NCBI GenBank assembly: GCA_944336975.1
Contig: CALVLH010000008.1
Span: 1-64,000 of the forward strand
Direction: 5' to 3'
Origin: an uncultured Clostridia bacterium
Lineage (GTDB): Bacteria; Bacillota; Clostridia; Christensenellales; Borkfalkiaceae
DNA length: 64,000 nucleotides
Every line of letters starts with the position of its first letter. Within the stretch, counting starts at the first letter, position 1. Shown here one piece after another: positions 24,471 through 31,113 of the stretch. The position numbers were made by a program, and so were the translations under genes. The notes under the pieces are model-generated. The model saw only the letters and a list, made by a program, of their open reading frames with translations. It did not search any database and had not been told where the DNA came from.

Positions 24471-25874
24471 TTATTCCCTTTCCTCTTTGATGAGCTCGCG
24501 TCCCATGAGAACGCCCATGACGGACGCCATCATCAGTCCGCGCGTCCAGCCGCTCGAATCTCCCAGGCAGTGCAGCCCTTTGACGTTCGTGTTGAAGTGT
24601 TCGTCCATCTTCACGCGGTTGGAATAGAATTTGAGTTCGGGCGAATAGAGCAGCGTTTCGTACGCCGCAAACCCGGGCACGACCTGATCCATCGCCTGGA
24701 TGAACCCGATGATGTTGGTCATCGCGCGGTAAGGCATCCCCGCCGTGATGTCCCCCGCGACCGCGTCGGGAAGGGTGGGACGGAGATTGGAACGGGACAG
24801 CTCGTGCTGCCAGGTGCGCTTGCCTTCGAGGATGTCGCCGAATTTCTGCACGAGGATCTTGCCCGCGCCCAGCATATTGGTGAGTTCCCCCACCTTCTGC
24901 GCATATTCGATGGGCTGATTGAAGGGCGTGGTGAAGTTATGCGAGCAGAGAATGGAAAGATTGGTATTCTGGCTTTTGAGGTCTTTATACGAATGCCCGT
25001 TGACGACGGCGAGATTGTTGTCGTAATTTTCCTGCGCGACGAACCCGCCCGGGTTCTGGCAGAAGGTACGCACCTTGTTGCAGAAGGGCTTGGGGTATCC
25101 GATGAGCTTGGACTCGTAGAGCACCTCGTTCACCTTTTCCATGATCTCGTTGCGCACTTCCACGCGCACGCCGATGTCCACGGTGCCGGGCTCGTGCGCG
25201 ATGTCGTGCTCCGCGCAGATCTTTTCCAGCCAGTCGGCGCCGCGGCGCCCCGTTGCGATGACGGTGTGTTTCGCGCGGATCTCGAGGCTCTCGCCTCCCT
25301 TGTGGATATAAACGCCCAGACAGCTGTCGCCGTCCAGAATGATATTGTCGCATTCGAAGCCGAAGAAGATCTCCACGCCGTTGATGAGCAGATACTGCTC
25401 GATCGCATAGTAAAGATCCTGCGCCTTTTCCGTGCCGAGGTGACGGATGGGACAGTCGACGAGTTTGAGCCCCGCCTTGATCGCGTTCTTGCGGATCTCC
25501 TTCTTCGCCTCTTCGTTGCCCAGCCCTTCGATGTGCTGATCGGCGCCGAATTCGAGATAGATGGAATCGGTATAGCGGATGGTATCCTGCACGCGCTCCG
25601 CGCCGATGAGGTTGGGAAGATCGCCGCCCACTTCATAACTCAAAGAGAGCTTTCCGTCCGAGAACGCGCCCGCGCCCGAAAAGCCCGTCGTGATATGGCA
25701 ATACGGTTTGCAGTTCACGCATTTTTGCGTGACAGATTTGGGGCATTTGCGCTTTTCCACGGGCGCGCCCTTCTCCACCACCACGATCTTCTGCTTGCTT
25801 CCCTTTTTCAGCATCTCCATTGCGGTAAAGATCCCCGCAGGGCCCGCGCCGACGATGACAACGTCACAATTCAT
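24471..25874 (-). CDS. FAD-dependent dehydrogenase (COG2509-like)
   Basis: The 467-residue flavoprotein starts with a classic dinucleotide-binding fold (DVVIVGAGPAGIFTAMEML). The family-specific segment HITTGFSGAGAFSDGKLSL and a four-Cys stretch (CPKSVTQKCVNCKPYC) follow, and a late FAD-binding block ends in GLHCLGDSSGWTRGLMMASVMG. This is the uncharacterised COG2509 dehydrogenase group common in Clostridia. The substrate is unknown. It heads an operon with dut and trmB behind a sigma-A type promoter. Confidence 0.85.
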   Translation of the reverse strand: MNCDVVIVGAGPAGIFTAMEMLKKGSKQKIVVVEKGAPVEKRKCPKSVTQKCVNCKPYCHITTGFSGAGAFSDGKLSLSYEVGGDLPNLIGAERVQDTIRYTDSIYLEFGADQHIEGLGNEEAKKEIRKNAIKAGLKLVDCPIRHLGTEKAQDLYYAIEQYLLINGVEIFFGFECDNIILDGDSCLGVYIHKGGESLEIRAKHTVIATGRRGADWLEKICAEHDIAHEPGTVDIGVRVEVRNEIMEKVNEVLYESKLIGYPKPFCNKVRTFCQNPGGFVAQENYDNNLAVVNGHSYKDLKSQNTNLSILCSHNFTTPFNQPIEYAQKVGELTNMLGAGKILVQKFGDILEGKRTWQHELSRSNLRPTLPDAVAGDITAGMPYRAMTNIIGFIQAMDQVVPGFAAYETLLYSPELKFYSNRVKMDEHFNTNVKGLHCLGDSSGWTRGLMMASVMGVLMGRELIKEERE

Positions 25875-25907
25875 AACTTTATCCGTCCTTTTCTGACATA
25901 CGGAAAC

Positions 25908-25936
25908 AGCATACTACAAACTTTTCGATTTGTCAA
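25908..25936 (-). promoter_or_regulatory. Promoter of FAD oxidoreductase-dut-trmB operon
   Basis: On the minus strand TTGACA (25931-25936), a 17-nt spacer and TATGCT (25908-25913). The rest of the 25937-26099 gap shows no gene. Confidence 0.75.
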
Positions 25937-26099
25937 CGGTTTCCGCCTCTTCCGCGGCGAAAGCCGCCCCGAAGCGGGGAAAGAAGCGCGAAGAATGCAG
26001 GAGCGCGGAACCCGCAGAGGCGCGGAACTCCCGCGCGTCGCCTTTCTTCATCCCGACGCGGCAAAAGAGAAGCGACGCGCGCGGATTTGCCCGAATATC

Positions 26100-26128
26100 T
26101 TGCGAAAAAAGAGATTTTATGTTATAAT
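26100..26128 (+). promoter_or_regulatory. Promoter of first DUF2188 gene
   Basis: TTGCGA (26100-26105), a 17-nt spacer and TATAAT (26123-26128). Confidence 0.75.
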
Positions 26129-26159
26129 GTGTGACAATCCGAAAAAAAGAGGTGTCGTC

Positions 26160-26405
26160 ATGACAGAAAAAAAGACAAAAACGCAAAAGAGCGCGGCTTC
26201 GGGCGATAAGGAAACGCGCAATTATCACGTTTCCACGCGCGCGGACGGCAAATGGCAGGTCAAATTCGCAGGCGGGGAAAAGGCGATCAAGCTGTTCGAT
26301 ACGCAGGCGGAAGCCATCGCCTATGCAAAAAAACTCGCGCAAAATCAGGAAGGCAGCATTTCCATCCACAAAAAAGACGGAAAGATGCGCAAACAAAAAT
26401 ACTGA
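26160..26405 (+). CDS. DUF2188 family protein, copy 1
   Basis: This 81-residue protein has a charged N-terminal tail and a DUF2188 domain (from RNYHVSTRADGKWQVKFAGG to the Lys-rich end). The domain pattern is a two-strand hairpin, a helix (FDTQAEAIAYAKKLAQNQ) and a last strand SISIHKKDGKMRKQ. The function of the family is unknown. A second copy at 29334-29582 differs at only three places in the last 61 residues. The gene has its own promoter and is followed by a terminator shared with the converging TIR operon. The ATG at 26160 follows a purine-rich ribosome site. Confidence 0.88.
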   Translation: MTEKKTKTQKSAASGDKETRNYHVSTRADGKWQVKFAGGEKAIKLFDTQAEAIAYAKKLAQNQEGSISIHKKDGKMRKQKY

Positions 26406-26451
26406 CGCGCTCGCTTGCAAGCGCGAATTCCGCGCGGCGGCGGCAACGGAA

Positions 26452-26490
26452 AGGAAAAACGGTCGGGGAGCGATCCCCGACCATTTTTTT
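26452..26490. terminator. Bidirectional terminator between DUF2188 and TIR genes
   Basis: A 9-bp stem (26461-26469 with 26474-26482) has T residues on the right for the plus strand and A residues on the left for the minus strand. In the second duplicated unit only its left arm can be recognised. Confidence 0.85.
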
Positions 26491-26539
26491 GATTGTTATC
26501 TGCCGCGCACCGCGGGCGCGATCTCTCCCCCGCCATGCG

Positions 26540-27853
26540 TTAAAAACGCACCGTGTACATGAAATATCCGCTGTGGAAGAGGAAATTGTCGTCAAAAAAT
26601 TTCTCTTCCAGATCGTCGTAATACTCGCCGATCCATTTCAGCACGTCTTTCGCGACCTCGTCGGAGGGATTCTCCGCCAGCATCCGACGAAAATCGTTGG
26701 GAATGAACCCGAACCAACAGTCGAACAGCAGGCGGCGCTTGTTGAAATCCATAGACGCGGTGCTCAGCCCGCAGCGTTCCAGGCGGATATCCCTCGCGCC
26801 GAGCTTGCGCATGAGGTTGAAGACCTGCCGCGCGGAATGGCGCGAACCGCTCAGGAGATCCAGCTTATAAAATTCCTTGAACTGACCGAACAGGTTGTTC
26901 TCGTCGGGATAGGCGAACACCACCCCGTCGTCCACATCCCTGACGTATGCCACCGCGCCGGGATTGAGGAAACTTTTCAGTTTCTTCAACGTCTTGAAGG
27001 GATTTTCCAGATCCATGATCGCCATGGTAAGATTGAGGAAATCAAATCCCTCGATCCCCATCTCCTTCATCGCGCATTCGATCTTATCCTCGATGTCGTC
27101 GCTTCGGTTATCCAGATGGAAAAAGCGAGTATCGGGGTCTTCCGCGCACAGATCGTTCCCTTCGCGCACCATGTCCTCGTTATAGCAGAAACAGACGCGC
27201 TTGGCGATCTCGGGACGGTTCAGCCTGCGCAGGGAACCGCGCGGATTGAGCGAATCGAAATCCAGCGCCGCCAGCCCCGTCTTCCCGAACAGCAGCTTGT
27301 CGTAGAAGGGAAGCTCGTAATCGTAAAGCAGTTCGTCCTCCATCCTCAGCCGCTTGATCTCCACAAAGTCTTCGGGGGAATAGTACTGCACGTTCTTCCT
27401 TTGCAGATTGGTCTCGGGCGTTTTCTCCTTGGTCTCGGGCGTCTCCTCTTTCAGCCCGAGAATGGGGACGAGCTGATCGTACAGCTTATTGATGGACTGT
27501 TCCAGCGGCTCGCTGACCGCGTCGATCCAATGCAGACGCTTGACATAATATTCCATCGCCTTGGAGAGCATCCCCTCGTCCAGTTTGAAGGGCACGATCG
27601 TGATCTCCCCTTCCATGATGCGCTTATATGCCATCTCCACTTCGTTGAGGACGTGCGGGGAATTGGACGCATTTTCGTTGAGGATGAGGATGAACACCTT
27701 GCACGCCTCGATCGCGTCCACGATGGACGTCGCATAGTCACCGTAGACGTCCCGCGGGGCATACCAACAGCGCACCCCTTTGGATTCCAGCACGGCGCAG
27801 ATGTTGTCCGCCACCGATTTTGACTGATGTTCGTAACTGATGAAAACGTCCAT
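26540..27853 (-). CDS. TIR domain protein with methyltransferase-like C-terminal domain
   Basis: The 437-residue protein has an N-terminal TIR domain (residues 1-135). It shows MDVFISYEHQSKSVADNICA, then the CWYAPRDV loop, and the helix SNSPHVLNEVEMAY whose first Glu (E71) aligns with the catalytic glutamate of NAD-cleaving TIR domains. After a Glu/Thr/Lys linker (residues 136-150) the C-terminal 280 residues resemble a class I SAM methyltransferase. A degenerate motif I (ALDFDSLNPRGS), a DFLNLTMAIMDL strand and a LNPGAVAYVRDVDD strand are visible. The glycine-rich SAM loop is not intact, so this half may only bind. It is last in an operon with two GNAT genes (TAATG overlap). A defence role is plausible for TIR proteins but unproven. 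Confidence 0.8.
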   Translation of the reverse strand: MDVFISYEHQSKSVADNICAVLESKGVRCWYAPRDVYGDYATSIVDAIEACKVFILILNENASNSPHVLNEVEMAYKRIMEGEITIVPFKLDEGMLSKAMEYYVKRLHWIDAVSEPLEQSINKLYDQLVPILGLKEETPETKEKTPETNLQRKNVQYYSPEDFVEIKRLRMEDELLYDYELPFYDKLLFGKTGLAALDFDSLNPRGSLRRLNRPEIAKRVCFCYNEDMVREGNDLCAEDPDTRFFHLDNRSDDIEDKIECAMKEMGIEGFDFLNLTMAIMDLENPFKTLKKLKSFLNPGAVAYVRDVDDGVVFAYPDENNLFGQFKEFYKLDLLSGSRHSARQVFNLMRKLGARDIRLERCGLSTASMDFNKRRLLFDCWFGFIPNDFRRMLAENPSDEVAKDVLKWIGEYYDDLEEKFFDDNFLFHSGYFMYTVRF

Positions 27854-28461
27854 TATCCTTCCCTCTTTTCTCGTTTTTCTCTTGTCATTTTATAGCACGG
27901 CACCGCGGTGAACCCGGGATACTCGTATTCCGTCCTGAATCCCGCCGACGTATAGACCGCAAACGCCGCTCCGTTCGCCTTGACCGTTTCGAGCTCGTAA
28001 CGGCAATCGTCCGAAAGCACCGCCCCGAGCATCTTCTTCGCGATCCCCATGCCGCGGTACAGCTTGTTCACGCATACGTTCGCGATATATACCCCCTCCG
28101 ATCGGGTGTCGAGCAGGGCGTAATATTCGCGATAGACCTTTCGGAACCGCTCGTCCACGATCGCTCCCGCCCGCACAAAACAGTCGATCATGCTCTCGGG
28201 CGTCACGGTAAACGGCTTTTCGATCGCCACGACGATCCCGACGATCTTCTCGTCCAGCACCGCCACGGTGATGTTCTTGTAATGGTAGAGGGTGTCCGAG
28301 GCGATCATCTCGCAGAGCACCGCACGCGCGCGCTCCAGATCGTTGTCGTAAAGATAGGGAAATATATAATCGTCCGTATAGTAAATGAGTTCCGCGACCG
28401 CGCGGAAATCGTCCCTCGCGTTGAGTTTGCGGACGATTACCCTGTCCCGTTCGTCTTTCAT
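27853..28461 (-). CDS. GNAT family N-acetyltransferase (GNAT1)
   Basis: The 202-residue protein has the GNAT acetyl-CoA motif in VNKLYRGMGIAKKMLGAVL (R-x-x-G-x-G/A), followed by a beta strand and GAAFAVYTSAGFRTEYEY, the usual last motif. The N-terminal half (VIVRKLNARDDFRAVAELIYYTDDYIFPYLY) is of a type common in gut Firmicutes. The substrate is unknown. It lies between GNAT2 (12 nt away) and the TIR gene (1-nt overlap). A 21-codon remnant of a paralog is found at 29654-29719. Confidence 0.87.
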   Translation of the reverse strand: MKDERDRVIVRKLNARDDFRAVAELIYYTDDYIFPYLYDNDLERARAVLCEMIASDTLYHYKNITVAVLDEKIVGIVVAIEKPFTVTPESMIDCFVRAGAIVDERFRKVYREYYALLDTRSEGVYIANVCVNKLYRGMGIAKKMLGAVLSDDCRYELETVKANGAAFAVYTSAGFRTEYEYPGFTAVPCYKMTREKREKREG

Positions 28462-28473
28462 CCTTTGCTCTCC

Positions 28474-29004
28474 TTATCCGTCGGACGGAAGATATTTTTC
28501 ATGGTAAACGGTCTCGTACAGTTCCCCCGCAAGCCCGTCGAAATCCTCCGTCGGGGCGGGATAGGTCATCAGATACATCGGGACGCGCCCGCTGTCCGCC
28601 CGATAGGCGGGCTGCACGTAAGGATGAGGATTGATCTCAAACCCGTGACGGCGGTAAAACGCGATGCGGCGGCGTTTGATCTCGTCCTCCGGCTTTTCCA
28701 CTTCCAGGACGACCCTGCCGAATTTGCGGCAGACGCAATCGATCGCTTCTCCGCCGCACCCCTTGCCGCGGTAGGCGTCGTAGATGACGAAATGCTCGAC
28801 GAATGCCGCCCGTCCGAGTTCCCAGATGCAGATGAACCCAAGCCGCGCGCCGTCGTCGCCGAGAACATGATATACGGTATATTTCTCCTCGTCGAGAACG
28901 GCAAGCGCCGCGGCGGGATCGCGCAGTTCGTCGCCGATAAAATTTTGCTGCATGGCGGCGTAAATCTCCGCCATCTCCTCCCGTCTGATCGCTTCCAGCT
29001 TCAT
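28474..29004 (-). CDS. GNAT family N-acetyltransferase (GNAT2), copy 1
   Basis: The 176-residue acetyltransferase has the acetyl-CoA pyrophosphate loop in YDAYRGKGCGGEAIDCVCRKFG and the final strand FYRRHGFEINPHPYVQP. A paralog of identical length lies at 29732-30262. By eye the two differ at 19 of the first 84 residues but only 2 of the last 92. The start at 29004 follows GGAGG. It begins an operon GNAT2-GNAT1-TIR. The leader carries a 20-bp perfect hairpin downstream of its promoter. The acetylated substrate is unknown. Confidence 0.88.
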   Translation of the reverse strand: MKLEAIRREEMAEIYAAMQQNFIGDELRDPAAALAVLDEEKYTVYHVLGDDGARLGFICIWELGRAAFVEHFVIYDAYRGKGCGGEAIDCVCRKFGRVVLEVEKPEDEIKRRRIAFYRRHGFEINPHPYVQPAYRADSGRVPMYLMTYPAPTEDFDGLAGELYETVYHEKYLPSDG

Positions 29005-29051
29005 GATTCCTCCCTTTCCGTCCCGCACAGCAAAGCGAGCCGCGCGGACCT

Positions 29052-29096
29052 TTTTTACCGCTCCCGCGCCGCTTCACGGCGCGGGAGCGGTAAAAA
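29052..29096 (-). promoter_or_regulatory. 20-bp perfect hairpin in GNAT2 leader
   Basis: Arms 29052-29071 and 29077-29096 pair perfectly around a CTTCA loop, between the promoter and the GNAT2 start. No U-tract follows on the minus strand, so it is not a simple terminator. The same hairpin occurs in the leader of GNAT2 copy 2. Confidence 0.7.
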
Positions 29097-29114
29097 GGCG
29101 CGGAAACACAATAT

Positions 29115-29143
29115 ATTATAACACAGCATTTACGGTATTTCAA
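29115..29143 (-). promoter_or_regulatory. Promoter of GNAT2-GNAT1-TIR operon
   Basis: On the minus strand TTGAAA (29138-29143), a 17-nt spacer and TATAAT (29115-29120). The remaining part of the 29005-29333 gap is the divergent DUF2188 upstream region and holds no gene. Confidence 0.85.
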
Positions 29144-29285
29144 GTACTGTAATGAATTTTTTTAGCGCCGTTGCGCTCTTTTCCCGTTCTTTTTTGCGCA
29201 GCCGCGCTTTCCCGACCTCTTTCCGCGCGCTCCCCTCTTCCCGCCCGAACAGGCGCCCTTCCCCGAGCAAGAGACAAAAAAGATA

Positions 29286-29314
29286 TTGCCAATCCGCCCG
29301 CGGCGTGTTATAAT
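29286..29314 (+). promoter_or_regulatory. Promoter of second DUF2188 gene
   Basis: TTGCCA (29286-29291), a 17-nt spacer and TATAAT (29309-29314), only 20 nt upstream of the ATG. Confidence 0.85.
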
Positions 29315-29333
29315 GGAGAAAAGGAGAAAGAAC

Positions 29334-29582
29334 ATGGCAGAAAAAAAGACGGCTCCGAAAAAAGACGGAGCGGCAGACGGACAGGAACGGGCGCGCAATT
29401 ATCACGTCGCAAAGCGCGCGGACGGAAAATGGCAAGTGAAATTCGCGGGCGGAGAAAAGGCGATCAAGCTGTTCGACACGCAGGCGGAAACCATCGCCTA
29501 CGCAAAAAAACTCGCGCAAAATCAGGAAGGCAGCATTTCCATCCACAAAAAAGACGGAAAGATGCGCAAACAAAAATACTGA
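29334..29582 (+). CDS. DUF2188 family protein, copy 2
   Basis: The 82-residue paralog of the protein at 26160-26405 has an almost identical DUF2188 domain. The visible changes are at VAKR against VSTR and AET against AEA. The N-terminal tails (MAEKKTAPKKDGAADGQERA against MTEKKTKTQKSAASGDKET) have diverged. AAGGAG precedes the ATG at 29334. The gene is intact and has its own good promoter. Downstream, the terminator found after copy 1 is cut in half and runs into a remnant of GNAT1. The function is unknown. Confidence 0.88.
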   Translation: MAEKKTAPKKDGAADGQERARNYHVAKRADGKWQVKFAGGEKAIKLFDTQAETIAYAKKLAQNQEGSISIHKKDGKMRKQKY

Positions 29583-29653
29583 CGCACTCGCAAGAGCAAC
29601 GCCGCGCGACGCGCGGCGGCAGAAACGAAACGGAAAGCGGACGGGGAATGCTC

Positions 29654-29719
29654 TCAGCATCGGAGAACCTCCGCAGTATTAAGTCTGCGGACGATCTCCT
29701 TTTCCCATACGCCTTTCAT
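29654..29719 (-). pseudogene. 21-codon remnant of a GNAT1 paralog
   Basis: Reading left from the ATG at 29719 gives MKGVWEKEIVRRLNTA and then a stop after codon 21. This aligns without gaps to the start of GNAT1 (MKDERDRVIVRKLNARD). The identities include MK, IVR, LN and the spacing to the following GNAT2 copy. The rest of GNAT1 and the whole TIR gene are missing between this stump and DUF2188 copy 2. It marks the deletion junction in the second unit of a tandem duplication. Confidence 0.75.
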
Positions 29720-29731
29720 CCTTTGCTTCCC

Positions 29732-30262
29732 TTATCCGTCGGACCGAAGATATTTTTCATGGTAAACGGTCTCGTACAGTTCCCCCGCAAGCCCGTCGAA
29801 ATCTTCCGTCGGGGCAGGATAAGTCATAAGATACATCGGAACGCGCCCGCCGTCCGCCCGATAGGCGGGCTGCACGTAAGGATGAGGATTGATCTCAAAC
29901 CCGTGACGGCGGTAAAACGCGATACGTCTGCGTTTGATCTCGTCCTCCGGCTTTTCCACTTCCAGGACGACCCTGCCGAATTTGCGGCAGACGCAATCGA
30001 TCGCTTCTCCGCCGCACCCCTTGCCGCGGTGCTCGTCGTAAATGACGAAGTGCTCCACGAACGCCGCCCGTTTCAGCGCCCAGATGCAGATAAACCCGAT
30101 CCGCACCCCGCCGTCGGAAAGGATGTGATAGATCGTATAGCGTCCGTCGTCGAGCACGGCCGTCGCCGCGTCGAAATCGCGCAGTTCGTCGCTGATAAAA
30201 TTGCGCTGCATGGCGGCGTAAATGTCCGCCATCTCTTCGCGTCTGATCGCTTCCAGCTTCAT
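29732..30262 (-). CDS. GNAT family N-acetyltransferase (GNAT2), copy 2
   Basis: The 176-residue paralog of the gene at 28474-29004 is intact and the same length, with the same acetyl-CoA loop (EHRGKGCGGEAIDCV). The C-terminal half is nearly identical to copy 1, whereas the N-terminal half has many substitutions. That unevenness suggests recent gene conversion or relaxed constraint on the substrate side. It keeps the copied promoter and leader hairpin. Unlike copy 1, no complete gene follows it in the operon, only the GNAT1 stump. Confidence 0.87.
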   Translation of the reverse strand: MKLEAIRREEMADIYAAMQRNFISDELRDFDAATAVLDDGRYTIYHILSDGGVRIGFICIWALKRAAFVEHFVIYDEHRGKGCGGEAIDCVCRKFGRVVLEVEKPEDEIKRRRIAFYRRHGFEINPHPYVQPAYRADGGRVPMYLMTYPAPTEDFDGLAGELYETVYHEKYLRSDG

Positions 30263-30308
30263 GATGCCTCCCTTTCCGCTCGCACGGCAAAGCGAGCCGC
30301 GCGGAACC

Positions 30309-30351
30309 TTTTATCGCTCCCGCGCCGCTTCACGGCGCGGGAGCGGTAAAA
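30309..30351 (-). promoter_or_regulatory. Conserved hairpin in leader of GNAT2 copy 2
   Basis: Arms 30309-30327 and 30333-30351 with the loop CTTCA. One base differs from copy 1 and still pairs as a G-T wobble, which argues that the RNA fold is kept. Confidence 0.7.
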
Positions 30352-30369
30352 GGAGCGGAAACACAATTC

Positions 30370-30398
30370 ATTATAACACAGCCTTTTCAGCCTTTCAA
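30370..30398 (-). promoter_or_regulatory. Promoter of GNAT2 copy 2
   Basis: On the minus strand TTGAAA (30393-30398), a 17-nt spacer and TATAAT (30370-30375), the same arrangement as copy 1. Confidence 0.85.
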
Positions 30399-30416
30399 GA
30401 GCCGAAAAATTGTTTT

Positions 30417-30451
30417 AAAAAAGACCGAAACGTTGCGTTTCGGACTTTTTT
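30417..30451 (-). terminator. Terminator after small unknown gene
   Basis: Stem CCGAAACG (30425-30432) with CGTTTCGG (30436-30443), loop TTG, and a U-rich minus-strand tail. It lies 13 nt beyond the 105-residue gene. Confidence 0.8.
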
Positions 30452-30464
30452 ATCGGTTATGCCG

Positions 30465-30782
30465 TTACGAATCCAATTCCTGCAACCGTTTGAGCATCTG
30501 CGGGATAACCCCCTGAGATACCAGATCGGTCAAGATCCCTGGAATAAACATATCCTGCTGAACAAACGCGGAAAGACAGACGCAGATCTCCTCGCCCGAC
30601 ATCGTAGGCGCTTCGTTCTTCAAGGCTGTTTTGCTTGCCATCACGCGCGAACCCATCGCTTCCATGGCGTTGGGATTCATCAGTCCGGATTCCATGAAAT
30701 CAGCAGCGAACGCTTTGATTTTATCCTCGGGTGCCGCCCCGGAAGAAAAAGTTTCAAGATAAGCCGTAATTTTTTCGTACAT
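30465..30782 (-). CDS. Small hypothetical protein
   Basis: I do not recognise this 105-residue protein. It is predicted soluble and all-helical, without signal peptide or membrane segment. It has a short Met-rich middle (MNPNAMEAMGSRVMASKTAL) and a C-terminal amphipathic helix. It has a strong ribosome site (GGAGGAG) before the ATG at 30782, its own promoter and its own terminator, so it is a real single-gene unit. Confidence 0.75.
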   Translation of the reverse strand: MYEKITAYLETFSSGAAPEDKIKAFAADFMESGLMNPNAMEAMGSRVMASKTALKNEAPTMSGEEICVCLSAFVQQDMFIPGILTDLVSQGVIPQMLKRLQELDS

Positions 30783-30802
30783 ATTCTCTCCTCCTTGCTT
30801 GA

Positions 30803-30831
30803 ATTATATCACCGGCACGACCAGAAGTCAA
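30803..30831 (-). promoter_or_regulatory. Promoter of small unknown gene
   Basis: On the minus strand TTGACT (30826-30831), a 17-nt spacer and TATAAT (30803-30808). The remaining AT-richer gap 30832-31062 shows no gene or clear site. Confidence 0.85.
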
Positions 30832-31062
30832 TAACTTAAATATAATCTCTTTCTCCGCCTTACGACCGATCAACGAAAGCTTTTTCAACATTTTTCTCTA
30901 AAAATCAAGGAGATCCCCGCGATGTCGCTTCACAGCAATGCCGCGAAAGAGAAATTTGACATATCTACTCATACTAGACGGAGCAAATTTTATGTGCCGC
31001 AACATGACCAAAATTACGCCGACATCGTATCGCTTAAATGGATATAAGAAAATTTTTATATG

Positions 31063-31092
31063 AAAAAAGGTCAAAAACCGCAGTTTTTGACC
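31063..31092 (-). terminator. Terminator of the trpS-rlmD operon
   Basis: A perfect 10-bp stem (31069-31078 with 31083-31092) with six A residues at 31063-31068, which give a U-tract on the minus strand. Confidence 0.88.
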
Positions 31093-31113
31093 TAAAATTG
31101 CTTATTTTTACTC

